From assembly GCA_023409735.1 (NCBI GenBank), contig JAEYRB010000054.1, positions 205,030-269,029 on the forward strand: a DNA stretch of 64,000 nt, given 5' to 3'. The translations under genes were made by a program, and so were the position numbers. Below are positions 34,872-47,133 of this stretch, in pieces. The DNA is from Bacillota bacterium. GTDB lineage: Bacteria > Bacillota > Clostridia > Acetivibrionales > DTU013. The notes under the pieces were generated by a model. It ran no database searches. It was not told the DNA's origin and saw only the letters and a program-made list of their open reading frames with translations. Positions within the stretch are counted from its first letter, which is position 1, and each line of letters begins with the position of its first letter.

Positions 34872-36134
34872 TTAGTATTTGATTCCAATATCTTTTCTAT
34901 AATGCATATTGTCGAAGCTTATCTTTTTTACTGCAGTATAAGCCTTTTCTCTAGCGCCGTCCATAGTAGCAGCTGTTGCCGTAACTCCCAGAACTCTGCC
35001 TCCTGCTGTCATATACCTTCCGTCCTGAAGCTTCGTTCCTGCATGAAAAACCACTACAGAGGGATCCTTTTCAGCATCATCGATGCCTGTTATCTCAAAG
35101 CCGGTGGCATACTTGCCGGGATAACCTCCTGATGCCAGTATTACACAAACTGCAGCATTATCTTCCCATTCTATTTTAACCTTATCCAGCTTCTCGTCAA
35201 CTACAGCATTAAATATCTCAATAATATCGGTTTTAAGCCTAGGCAAAACTACCTGAGTCTCAGGATCCCCGAATCTGGCGTTGTACTCCAGTACCTTTGG
35301 TCCTTCAGATGTAAGCATCAGCCCGAAATATAGCACGCCTTTGAACTTCCTGTTTTCGCTGTTCATCGCATTCATAGTCGGGAGGAATATCTTTTCCATG
35401 CAAAACTCAGCTGTTTCCTTATTATACACCCTACTGGGCGAAAAAGCTCCCATACCACCGGTATTCAGGCCCTGATCATTGTCCAGAGCACGCTTGTGAT
35501 CTTGTGAGCTGACCATGGGAACTATTGTCCTTCCGTCTGTGAATGCCAGTATAGATACCTCGGGGCCGGTTATAAACTCCTCAATAACTACTCTGTCACC
35601 GGCCTTTCCAAATATCTTTGACGACATCATATCCAATACAGCACCGGAAGCCTCTTCAAAGCTCTGTGCAATTATTACTCCTTTACCCAGTGCAAGACCG
35701 TCAGCCTTAACAACGACCGGGTATTTGCTTGTTTTCAGATATTCTATTGCAGCGTAGCTGTTATCAAAGATCTCATAATCCGCTGTTGGAATACTATACT
35801 TCTTCATCAGCTCTTTTGAAAACGCCTTGCTGCCCTCTATAATTGCTGCAGCCTTTACAGGTCCGAACGCTCTTATACCCGCTTCGTGTAAAACATCCAC
35901 CATACCTGCCGCAAGCGGATCGTCAGGCGCTACAATTACAAGGTCTATTTCTTCCTTCTTCGCAAAGCTCACTATTCCATCTATATCCATTGCTTTAATT
36001 GGTACACACTCGGCAAGCGAAGCAATACCACCATTTCCCGGTGCGCAATAAAGTTTGTCCACCAGCGGACTTTGCTTGATCTTCCATGCGAGAGTATGCT
36101 CCCTACCGCCGCTGCCAATAATCATTACCTTCAT
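34872..36134 (-). CDS. purD: Phosphoribosylamine-glycine ligase
   Basis: 420 residues, ATP-grasp fold. N-terminal MKVMIIGSGGREHTLAWK, ATP-grasp parts VVVKADGLALGKGV and DRVVIEEFITGPEVS, and the metal-binding NARFGDPETQ. It makes glycinamide ribonucleotide, purine step 2. It is separated from purN by 142 bases, with CGAAGGGAG before ATG; purH, often between these two, is absent. Confidence 0.97.
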   Translation of the reverse strand: MKVMIIGSGGREHTLAWKIKQSPLVDKLYCAPGNGGIASLAECVPIKAMDIDGIVSFAKKEEIDLVIVAPDDPLAAGMVDVLHEAGIRAFGPVKAAAIIEGSKAFSKELMKKYSIPTADYEIFDNSYAAIEYLKTSKYPVVVKADGLALGKGVIIAQSFEEASGAVLDMMSSKIFGKAGDRVVIEEFITGPEVSILAFTDGRTIVPMVSSQDHKRALDNDQGLNTGGMGAFSPSRVYNKETAEFCMEKIFLPTMNAMNSENRKFKGVLYFGLMLTSEGPKVLEYNARFGDPETQVVLPRLKTDIIEIFNAVVDEKLDKVKIEWEDNAAVCVILASGGYPGKYATGFEITGIDDAEKDPSVVVFHAGTKLQDGRYMTAGGRVLGVTATAATMDGAREKAYTAVKKISFDNMHYRKDIGIKY

Positions 36135-36276
36135 TTTCGTTCTCCCTTCGAAGCCTCTGAATTGTGCCGCCTAATGTTTTGTAGCCCTCATTTTGTGTAC
36201 ATATTAAAGGTATGACATAGGGCACTTTTTGTGGTCTGTATACACAAGCTTCAGATGTTACAAACCATTTTTTTAA

Positions 36277-36897
36277 TTATATGATTCTGACTTTTCGGCC
36301 TTCAATAACAAGCCTGTTTTCCGAGAAGAGCTTTATTGCCTTCGGCAGTATCTCCCACTCTGCCTGCTGCATAACCCTTAGCTGCAGTTCCTCCGGGGTG
36401 TCGTCATCATGAACCTCAACTGCCTTTTGCAGTATTATAGGCCCTGAATCATATTCAAAATCAACAAAATGAACGGTCGCTCCCGTAACCTTCACACCAT
36501 ACTCAAGCGCTTTTCTATGAGGTACTATTCCATAAAAGCCCTTTCCACAGAAGGAAGGAATAAGTGACGGATGTATATTGATAATCCTGTTTTTATATTC
36601 CTCCACAAATCCCTCGCCAAGCATGGAGAGAAAACCTGCCAGTACAATTAGGTCAACCCTATACACTGTAAAATGCTCTATAAGTGCTTTGTCATAATCC
36701 TCTACAGTTGAGAAGGCTTTTTTTGAGATACATTTAACAGGTATCCCGCGTTTTTGGGCTCGCTCCAATGCATATACACCTTCTCTGCTGGATACTACTG
36801 TTTCAATGCAGCATTCAAGATAGCCACTGTCTATTTTATCCATAATGGCCTGAAGGTTTGTACCTCCTCCGGATACTAGAATTCCCAGCTTTAGCAT
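36277..36897 (-). CDS. purN: Phosphoribosylglycinamide formyltransferase
   Basis: 206 residues. [12 protein letters not shown] binds the ribonucleotide. The catalytic Asn-His-Asp set is seen in [18 protein letters not shown] and [15 protein letters not shown]. It transfers formyl from 10-formyl-tetrahydrofolate. Its start overlaps the end of purM by seven bases. Confidence 0.97.
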   Translation of the reverse strand: MLKLGILVSGGGTNLQAIMDKIDSGYLECCIETVVSSREGVYALERAQKRGIPVKCISKKAFSTVEDYDKALIEHFTVYRVDLIVLAGFLSMLGEGFVEEYKNRIINIHPSLIPSFCGKGFYGIVPHRKALEYGVKVTGATVHFVDFEYDSGPIILQKAVEVHDDDTPEELQLRVMQQAEWEILPKAIKLFSENRLVIEGRKVRII

Positions 36898-37913
36898 AGG
36901 TCGACCCCGGCCTCTCCCTTAGTCACTTCACCTATGATATAGGCAGCTTCGCCCTTTGCTTTCAGATAATTGACTATATCTTGTGAAGTCTCGGGATCTA
37001 CAGCCATTATCATACCTATACCCATATTGAAGGTGTTGTAAATGCTTTTCACACTAATATCACCAAGCTGCTCAAGCAGTGTGAATATGGGAAGCACAGG
37101 CCAAGAACCAAGTTGAATCTTCACTCTGAGTCCTTCAGGTATCATCCTGGGAATATTCTCTATAAATCCTCCGCCTGTTATATGAGATATTCCTTTGATC
37201 CTGAACTTCTCTTTCAGATCAAGTATTGTCTTTACATATATTCTTGTAGGCTTGATAAGCTCTTCACCAAGAGTAATACCAAGACTCTGTATATGCTCTT
37301 TAAGCTTTTCATGGGTGGGATTGAGCAGCTTTCTTACAAGAGAATAGCCATTGCTGTGGATACCTGAGGATGGTAAGCCTATGAGCACATCGCCCTCTTT
37401 AATGCTCTTCCCGTCAATTATTTTTTTCTTATCTACTATACCAACTGCAAAGCCGGCTACATCATATTCATTTTCCGGATAAAAGCCAGGCATTTCAGCA
37501 GTCTCGCCACCTACCAATGAACAGCCTGACATAACACAGCCATCTGCAACTCCCTTTACGATCTGAGCAACCTTCTCAGGCCTATTCTTTCCCAGTGCGA
37601 TATAGTCAAGGAAAAACAGCGGTTCTGCGCCTCCGCAGACTATATCGTTAACACACATTGCCACAGCGTCTATTCCAATGGTGTCGTGCTTGTCCATTAA
37701 AAACGCTATTTTTAGCTTTGTGCCTACTCCATCTGTCCCGGATACTAGAACAGGCTCCTCATATTTACTCTTATCAAGCGCGAAAAGTCCGCCGAAGCCG
37801 CCTATATCAGTCAAAACCTCCGGTCTGAAGGTCTTCTTGACATCTCCCCGCATTAGCTTTACTGCCTCATAACCGGCCTCAACATCAACTCCGGCTGATT
37901 TGTAATCAATCAT
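36891..37913 (-). CDS. purM: Phosphoribosylformylglycinamidine cyclo-ligase
   Basis: 340 residues, full length. Recognised by [56 protein letters not shown] and [13 protein letters not shown]. It closes the imidazole ring to give AIR. The start is directly adjacent to the purF stop. Confidence 0.98.
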   Translation of the reverse strand: MIDYKSAGVDVEAGYEAVKLMRGDVKKTFRPEVLTDIGGFGGLFALDKSKYEEPVLVSGTDGVGTKLKIAFLMDKHDTIGIDAVAMCVNDIVCGGAEPLFFLDYIALGKNRPEKVAQIVKGVADGCVMSGCSLVGGETAEMPGFYPENEYDVAGFAVGIVDKKKIIDGKSIKEGDVLIGLPSSGIHSNGYSLVRKLLNPTHEKLKEHIQSLGITLGEELIKPTRIYVKTILDLKEKFRIKGISHITGGGFIENIPRMIPEGLRVKIQLGSWPVLPIFTLLEQLGDISVKSIYNTFNMGIGMIMAVDPETSQDIVNYLKAKGEAAYIIGEVTKGEAGVDLC

Positions 37914-39347
37914 TTACTCTCCTCCTCCGCAAGAAAACTTATTTCCCTCTGTTGGTACCTCCATAGGATATTCTGAATTAAAGCACGCAGTGCAAAAACC
38001 GCAGCTTGCACCTGACGCTGTTGCCATAAGGCCTTCCAGGCTAAGGTATCCCAGGCTGTCAGCTCCGATCATCCTGCATACCTCATCAATTGAATGACTT
38101 GATGCAACAAGCTGTTTTGATGAGGATATATCAATTCCGAAATAGCATGGATATTTATACGGCGGTGAGCTTATCCTCATATGAACCTCTTTTGCCCCTG
38201 CGTCCTTAAGCATCTGCACGATCTTCCTGGTAGTTGTACCTCTTACAATAGAATCATCAACCAATACAACACGCTTACCGACTACCTCTGATTTTATAAC
38301 ATTAAATTTAATACTTACCCCTGATTCCCTCTGCCCCTGTTCGGGTTGAATAAATGTCCTTCCAAAATATCTGTTTCTCAAAAGGCCTTGCCCGTATGGT
38401 ATGCCTGATTGCCTTGAGAAGCCCAACGCAGCACTAATTCCTCCATCGGGGGCGCCTATTACAATATCCGCATCCGCAGGGTATTCTACTGCAAGTCGTT
38501 TACCTGCTTCTACCCTGGCTTCAAGCACACTGATACCATCAATTATGCTGTCAGGTCTTGCAAAATATACATATTCAAATATACAAAGCTGAGATTTTTC
38601 CTTTTCCTTTGCCTGTATGGACCTTACACCTTTATTATCAATTATAACGATTTCACCAGGTGTAACATCACGAATAAGCTGAGCACCGACAGCATCAAGA
38701 GCACATGATTCCGATGCCAGTACATAAGAGTTGTTGATTTTCCCTATACAAAGCGGCCTAATACCTGCCGGATCTCTCATTCCTATCAGCTTTCTGGGAG
38801 TTATCATAACAATTGCATATGAGCCGCTTATAGTATGCATTACCTTTTCCAGTGTATCCTCAATGTTTTCACTGCTGACACGGAATCTGGAAATCAGGTT
38901 TGCAATTACCTCAGTATCGCTGGTAGTCTGGAAAATGGCCCCGTTTTCTTCCATGCCTGAGCGCAGCTCGGAGGCATTGACAAGATTTCCATTATGAGCA
39001 AGAGCCAGTTGACCCTTTTTATATTTTACTACCATGGGCTGCGCATTCTCTCTCAAACTTGCGCCTGTGGTGGAATAGCGAACATGCCCTATTGCCATGT
39101 GCCCCTTAAGGTGATTTAATATAACATCATTAAATATTTCCGAAACAAGCCCCATATCCTTATGGTGCAGTATTACGCCCTCATCATTTACAGCAATACC
39201 TGCGCTCTCCTGCCCCCTGTGCTGAAGGGCGAACAAACCCTTATACGCTGCATTGGCAACATCTATACCATCATTATCAAATATTCCAAATACTCCACAT
39301 TCCTCATGCAGTCTTCCAAGACGGATATTATCATTTTTACCGTACAT
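37914..39347 (-). CDS. purF: Amidophosphoribosyltransferase
   Basis: 477 residues. A short propeptide ends before Cys17 in HEECGVFGIFD, the glutaminase nucleophile after processing, as in the B. subtilis type. PRPP is bound by VVLVDDSIVRGTTTRK. The C-terminal GASCGFCTACFN and earlier Cys can hold a 4Fe-4S cluster. It commits PRPP to purine synthesis. Confidence 0.98.
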   Translation of the reverse strand: MYGKNDNIRLGRLHEECGVFGIFDNDGIDVANAAYKGLFALQHRGQESAGIAVNDEGVILHHKDMGLVSEIFNDVILNHLKGHMAIGHVRYSTTGASLRENAQPMVVKYKKGQLALAHNGNLVNASELRSGMEENGAIFQTTSDTEVIANLISRFRVSSENIEDTLEKVMHTISGSYAIVMITPRKLIGMRDPAGIRPLCIGKINNSYVLASESCALDAVGAQLIRDVTPGEIVIIDNKGVRSIQAKEKEKSQLCIFEYVYFARPDSIIDGISVLEARVEAGKRLAVEYPADADIVIGAPDGGISAALGFSRQSGIPYGQGLLRNRYFGRTFIQPEQGQRESGVSIKFNVIKSEVVGKRVVLVDDSIVRGTTTRKIVQMLKDAGAKEVHMRISSPPYKYPCYFGIDISSSKQLVASSHSIDEVCRMIGADSLGYLSLEGLMATASGASCGFCTACFNSEYPMEVPTEGNKFSCGGGE

Positions 39348-39390
39348 TCCTTAGTCCTTCTCTCCGTGTGACTTTAAAACGGAGGCCTTT

Positions 39391-39909
39391 CTATAATCCC
39401 TCTTCTGCCAGCTTTTTCTGAAGCTCGGCATTTTTCTTTTCGACTTTAGTCGCAAGCTCAGCTTTATACTGCTTCATTTTCTCGCGGAGCTCCGGATGTG
39501 AGCTCGACAATATTTGAATTGCCAGCAGAGCAGCATTATCTGCTCCGTCTATTGCTACAGTAGCTACAGGTATGCCAGCGGGCATCTGAACAATTGACAG
39601 AAGTGAATCAAGTCCGTCCATAGTAGATGATTTAATGGGTATTCCTATTACAGGCAGCGGTGTATAAGCAGCCAGCACACCCGGAAGGTGAGCAGCCTTT
39701 CCTGCAGCTGCAATAATTACCTCAAAGCCGTTGCACTCAGCATTTGATGCAAATTCTGCTGCCTGGTACGGTGTCCTGTGAGCTGAACATACTATTGTTT
39801 CTGTTTCTACTCCAAAATTCTTTAAAAGCTTTAAGCAGCTTTTCAGAACAGGAAAATCAGAATCACTTCCCATTACTACAGCTACCTTAGAAGTCTTTAT
39901 TATTGCCAT
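39391..39909 (-). CDS. purE: 5-carboxyaminoimidazole ribonucleotide mutase, class I
   Basis: 172 residues. Motifs GSDSDFPVLKSCL, SAHRTP and AAAGKAAHLPGV are those of class I PurE, which moves the carboxyl group of N5-CAIR. No purK or purC is next to it. It is first of the purine operon after a terminator. CGGAGG precedes ATG. Confidence 0.97.
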   Translation of the reverse strand: MAIIKTSKVAVVMGSDSDFPVLKSCLKLLKNFGVETETIVCSAHRTPYQAAEFASNAECNGFEVIIAAAGKAAHLPGVLAAYTPLPVIGIPIKSSTMDGLDSLLSIVQMPAGIPVATVAIDGADNAALLAIQILSSSHPELREKMKQYKAELATKVEKKNAELQKKLAEEGL

Positions 39910-40083
39910 GTCATAACCTCCGTTTTATTTAAAGCGTAATAACACCTAGGTTCAAAGAAATTCTTAGGTTACAGAAAAATTACAACTGCACTTACTCTAA
40001 CATTATTCTTTTCTTCTTTTCAAGGGCCATATTATTGACAGTCATTAATCCTGCATACGATATTTGGTCCTTTAAAAGGAGAA

Positions 40084-40118
40084 AAGAACAGATAGTATCG
40101 GGCCATCTGTTCTTTTTT
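40084..40118. terminator. Terminator between purine permease and purE
   Basis: AAGAACAGAT and ATCTGTTCTT around an 11-base loop, 40-75 bases after the permease stop. The T run is stronger on the plus strand, so termination of minus-strand transcripts may be partial. Confidence 0.65.
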
Positions 40119-40157
40119 GATAGCTAACTCAATACCCGTAGTCAGGCCGTAAATGCC

Positions 40158-41552
40158 TTACTTATACAAAATATTGACTGCGTCTAATACATATTTCAAT
40201 AAGAATATTCCAGTTACAATATACATAATAGGATGAACTTCCTTAGCCTTACCCTTGACTATCTTAGCTATGCAGTAGAATATAAAACCTGCTGCAACAC
40301 CTGTTGCAATACTGTAAGCAAATGGCATTACAGCAACAGTGAAGAAAGCTGCAAGTGCTTCAGGGAAGTCTTCCCAATTGATCTTGCCTAGTGACTCTGC
40401 CATCAGTATACCTACTATAATTAATGCCGGAGCAGTCGCTGCACCAGGAACCATCAATGCTATAGGAGAAATAAACAATGACAATATAAACAGTATACCT
40501 GTAGTTGCAGCAGTCAAGCCTGTCTTTCCGCCGACAGCTATACCGGCTGCACTTTCAACGTAAGTAGTAGTGTTGCTTGTACCAAGCAGAGCGCCAATGG
40601 AAGTTGCAGTTGCATCTGCAAAGAGCGCCTTGTCAAGTCTGGAAGAGAAGCCCTTGCTATTCTTAAGAGCATTTTCATCCTCTTCATCAAATATTCCTGT
40701 TTTTCTTCCTGTTCCAAGGAAGGTACCGATCGTATCAAATGTATCAGACAAGCTGAATGCCAAAATAAGCGTCAAGATTTTGAATAGCTGTGATGGATCT
40801 GCAAAAAGTCCTGCAATATCAAGCTTAAAGAATGTAGGTGAAAGGCTTGGAGGAAGGAAAGATGCTGCAGTTAATTCAGGAAGCTGTGTAATTCCCATAG
40901 GAATACCTATGACTGTTGTTGCCAAAACACCAATTAAGATAGCTCCCTTGACCTTTAAAAGCATAAGAACAACGATGATTACCAAACCAATTACAGTAAG
41001 AACTGAGTCAGGTGATGTGAAATCTACTAATTCAGGAATAACCTTTGAGAATTTGCCAATCGCATCTGCTTCACTGTCTGGAGTGAACTTAAGCAGATGT
41101 CCGCCAATAACGCCTATGTATGCAATGAAAAGCCCTATGCCGCCGCTGATAGCATACTGGAGCGATTTTGGTATAGCAAAGATTATCATTTTACGAACCT
41201 TTGTAACAGTGATTAAAATATTAATAATACCGCAGATAAATACAACTGCCAGTGCCTGTGCCCATGGAATACCCATTCCCATACATACCGTATAGGTAAA
41301 GAAGGCATTTAACCCCATTCCAGGAGCCTGCGCATAAGGTACGTTTGCAACGAAAGCCATTATAAACGTTGCTATTGCTGCTGCCAGTACTGTGGCTACG
41401 AAAACAGCTCCCTGATCCATTCCTGTGGCTGAGAGAATTAACGGGTTGACGAACATTATGTACGCCATTGTCACAAATGTGGTAAGTCCGGCAAGCATTT
41501 CGGTCCTTACATTGGTACCATGTTCCTTAAGCTTGAAAAGCTTCTCAAACAT
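40158..41552 (-). CDS. AzgA-type purine permease
   Basis: 464 residues and about thirteen membrane segments. FVTMAYIMFVNPLILS, AQAPGMGLNAFFTYTVC and ESAAGIAVGGKTGLTA are signatures of the AzgA branch of NCS2 transporters, which import guanine, hypoxanthine or adenine by proton symport. It is next to the pur genes. A leader of about 235 bases follows its promoter; I looked for a purine riboswitch and did not find one. Confidence 0.93.
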   Translation of the reverse strand: MFEKLFKLKEHGTNVRTEMLAGLTTFVTMAYIMFVNPLILSATGMDQGAVFVATVLAAAIATFIMAFVANVPYAQAPGMGLNAFFTYTVCMGMGIPWAQALAVVFICGIINILITVTKVRKMIIFAIPKSLQYAISGGIGLFIAYIGVIGGHLLKFTPDSEADAIGKFSKVIPELVDFTSPDSVLTVIGLVIIVVLMLLKVKGAILIGVLATTVIGIPMGITQLPELTAASFLPPSLSPTFFKLDIAGLFADPSQLFKILTLILAFSLSDTFDTIGTFLGTGRKTGIFDEEDENALKNSKGFSSRLDKALFADATATSIGALLGTSNTTTYVESAAGIAVGGKTGLTAATTGILFILSLFISPIALMVPGAATAPALIIVGILMAESLGKINWEDFPEALAAFFTVAVMPFAYSIATGVAAGFIFYCIAKIVKGKAKEVHPIMYIVTGIFLLKYVLDAVNILYK

Positions 41553-41791
41553 AAACTTTCCCTCCTAGATTTTTTTGAATTGATATTACTTAACGGAACT
41601 ATTATTGTTCCAATAAAGCCAATTGCCTAATAATAAAACGTTCGCCTATTTCCATTTTGATGCAAATAAATGCCATTGATTTATATCCATTAACTGGATA
41701 GGTAATTAAATCCCATTTATATCCAAATCCTTGAAAGCCGCCATTTTACTGCATTTAGTGTAATAGTAAAAAACTGCTTGCCACAACACCT

Positions 41792-41821
41792 ATACTATCA
41801 AAAGAGATATACCTTTGTCAA
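41792..41821 (-). promoter_or_regulatory. Probable promoter of the purine permease
   Basis: Minus strand TTGACA (41816-41821), an 18-base spacer and TAGTAT (41792-41797). It lies just downstream of a long palindrome at 41832-41881. Confidence 0.6.
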
Positions 41822-41831
41822 CAAACAACGC

Positions 41832-41881
41832 AAAAAATACGAATATTATTTAAAAATATTTAAATAATGTTCGTATTTTTT
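41832..41881 (-). promoter_or_regulatory. Long AT-rich palindrome with CGAAC half-sites
   Basis: Arms of 23 bases (one mismatch) around a 4-base loop. Each arm has ATACGAA(C/T)ATT, close to the PurBox AWWWCCGAACWWT of B. subtilis PurR; the two boxes face each other 18 bases apart. It ends 11 bases before the -35 of the permease promoter. It could equally be a terminator for the transcript arriving from the DUF368 gene. Confidence 0.5.
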
Positions 41882-41968
41882 AGATTTCACTTATTATTCT
41901 TTTTTGTTTTTACTATTTTCATTTACAATCATCACGCTGTTTGCTCTGAAATTTAACTGTTATCAGCG

Positions 41969-42134
41969 CTATTCTATGGGCGGCATATCTTTTAAGAGCT
42001 CAACGATATATTTTCTGCCGTAGCACTCTCTCCAATCCTTGGAGAAATCAAACACTGCAGAATCTGTCAAAGGATGATATATTAATGAGGATAGTAATTC
42101 AGGCTGTAAAGTAACTGCATGTGTTCCTACCAGC
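41969..42134 (-). pseudogene. Transaldolase C-terminal remnant
   Basis: The frame encodes ELVGTHAVTLQPELLSSLIY, then HPLTDSAVFDFSKDWRE, which matches the C-terminal part of small transaldolase/fructose-6-phosphate aldolase proteins (GTHAVT..P.LL..LI.HPLTD..V..F..DW). Everything before it, including the catalytic Lys region, is missing; its 5' edge coincides with the end of the DUF368 gene. Called non-functional. Confidence 0.65.
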
Positions 42135-42965
42135 TCAATCGGTAAGGCCTTTTTTCCCAAGCCAATATATACCCACTCCACCTGCAATAAATACGATTAT
42201 TGATGCAAAGAGCTGAGATATTGGCGGCATTCCCGGGAATACCTCTACAAGTGAGCCGACCACAAAGCCTATTATCAGCATATAGGTCTGCTTTGGGTAA
42301 TTGTTAAGGCACTTCTCTATAAGCTTGGCTGTTCCGAAGGTTCCCACTGCTATTCCAAGTCCCAGAGGAATCAAAAACGGTATGTTCATAGTGTTTATAG
42401 AATTAAGGGTAAGATTGTAAAGTCCAAGAATAAGAAGCATATATGATCCGCTTATACCCGGCAGTACAAGTGCAACAGCGCTTATTATTCCGGCTATGAA
42501 CAGGAATATATAGCTTAGTGCACCATTTGAAGTTGACATATTTGCAGTTGCTTCCGGTTCAAAGGACATAACAAGCACAATTGCAAAGCCTATCACAAGA
42601 AATATAAGACTCTTGAGGTCAAACCTGCCGCTATCAGAGGATTTTCGGTACAGGACCGGTAAGCCGCCAATTATTACGCCCATAAACAGAAATTTCATAA
42701 CAAACGGGAAGCTGTTCATTGCGCTTTCCATAAGCCTGCTGAAAAGAAGTACGCCTGATAAGCCTCCAAGCCCTACAATCAAAAGGAATACGAAATTTTT
42801 CTTCCAATCCTTAAAAAAAGTGCTTACAGAATGAATCAGCTGATCATATATTCCAAGAATAATCGCCATAGTACCTCCGCTTACGCCCGGTACCAGCATG
42901 GCTATACCGGCTGCCATGCCTTTAAAGAAATTCTTTATTTGCTTCATTATAATTTTGTCCGCCAA
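42135..42965 (-). CDS. DUF368 membrane protein (polyprenyl-phosphate flippase family)
   Basis: 276 residues and eight or so hydrophobic segments. FKGMAAGIAMLVPGVSGGTMAIILG and the internal copy ALVLPGISGSYMLLILGLY are the two inverted-repeat motifs of DUF368. Members such as PopT were shown to recycle undecaprenyl phosphate across the membrane. Its last codons run straight into a transaldolase remnant. The 235 bases before it hold no gene. Confidence 0.88.
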   Translation of the reverse strand: MADKIIMKQIKNFFKGMAAGIAMLVPGVSGGTMAIILGIYDQLIHSVSTFFKDWKKNFVFLLIVGLGGLSGVLLFSRLMESAMNSFPFVMKFLFMGVIIGGLPVLYRKSSDSGRFDLKSLIFLVIGFAIVLVMSFEPEATANMSTSNGALSYIFLFIAGIISAVALVLPGISGSYMLLILGLYNLTLNSINTMNIPFLIPLGLGIAVGTFGTAKLIEKCLNNYPKQTYMLIIGFVVGSLVEVFPGMPPISQLFASIIVFIAGGVGIYWLGKKGLTD

Positions 42966-43200
42966 CAGGCGAATTTTCCTTCCATTTAATTAAATATTAC
43001 TACACGAAATGTTAGCATCAATGATGCCATGCGTCAAGAAAATGCCATATTTTCTTGATGTTTTGAGCGTGCCTTAACTCTGCCCTATCTTTCAATTAGT
43101 TTGTATATCCTTGCGTAATAGATAAAATATGGTTATCTATATTTTATTGTATTTTAAATTAATACGATATCAGCTATTGAACCTTTACACTTATCCTTAA

Positions 43201-46345
<3,145 letters not shown>

Positions 46346-46603
46346 AAAGAAAATATTCGAAGCAGAAAGTAATGACATTAACAATGCCGGGCAAAATTAT
46401 TTAACTTACAGCTTTCCTTTAAGCATTCTTATTACTGTGCCTTACATCCTAAATTCACATACCCCTGCCTTGTTATACTAAATTTCTATCTTATAACCCT
46501 TGTAATTACTAGGCGAACCTTAGTCAGATACCGCCTTTATGCTTTTACAGAAAACAACTAAACTATAAGCTTGTTATTTGAAAATGTAATTATTCATGCT
46601 ATT

Positions 46604-46993
46604 TTACAGCTGCCGTTCAAATCCAAGATAACGTGTTCCCTGAAAGGTGAGTCTTCCAACATCCTGTTCCACCAGCATGCCATACTCGTTATCCCTTACA
46701 TGGAGCTCCATCCGGTCACCGCTGGCAACCTCAAAGGTTACATAATATGTTGTAGAGGAGTTCATATAACTCATATTATTCGCATCTGTATGATGGTGAT
46801 GAGATACATCTGCCCTCTTTGCAACCACAGTAGCATCTACCGTAAGGACAGGAGAATTGTTATTATTGTTCCACTGCTTTGCACCCCGAATTGCACGTGC
46901 AATAATAATAGCAAGGATAACAAAAAACGTAACAAAAAAAATGACCCCAAACAGTGAAACCATAATGCTAAACCCACTAAATGAAAAGCCCAT
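46604..46993 (-). CDS. DUF2500 domain protein
   Basis: 129 residues. One N-terminal membrane segment (LFGVIFFVTFFVILAIIIA), then a small beta domain with TVDATVVAKRADVSHHHH, YYVTFEVASGDRMELHV and GRLTFQGTRYLGFE, the DUF2500 pattern. Function unknown. It lies between the ABC pair and lacZ on the same strand. Confidence 0.85.
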   Translation of the reverse strand: MGFSFSGFSIMVSLFGVIFFVTFFVILAIIIARAIRGAKQWNNNNNSPVLTVDATVVAKRADVSHHHHTDANNMSYMNSSTTYYVTFEVASGDRMELHVRDNEYGMLVEQDVGRLTFQGTRYLGFERQL

Positions 46994-47060
46994 ATTTCTT
47001 TCCTCCCCAAATATGTTTCCGCTCAGCTATATTATAGCTTTCATCCACTGCTGTGTAAAG

Positions 47061-47096
47061 CGACACACAGCACGCAGGGACGGCTCTCTTATGTTC
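47061..47096. repeat. GGGAC-GTCCC-type repeat, copy 1
   Basis: ACACACAGCACGCAGGGACG followed by GCTCTCTTATGTTC, similar to segments at 51965-51992 and 63014-63041. Short intergenic palindromic repeats of this kind are common in Firmicutes. Confidence 0.4.
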
Positions 47097-47133
47097 AAAC
47101 CACAAAATTACTGACACATCCGAAACACCTCTA

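Noticed and set aside
41553..41830. Possible purine riboswitch before the permease
   Set aside because: The conserved loops and central junction of purine aptamers are absent; only short AT-rich repeats (ATGGATATAAAT) are seen.
43033..43160. Inverted repeats after lacZ (TCAAGAAAAT/ATTTTCTTGA and ATAGATA/TATCTAT)
   Set aside because: Neither has a T run in the right place for lacZ termination, so their role is uncertain.
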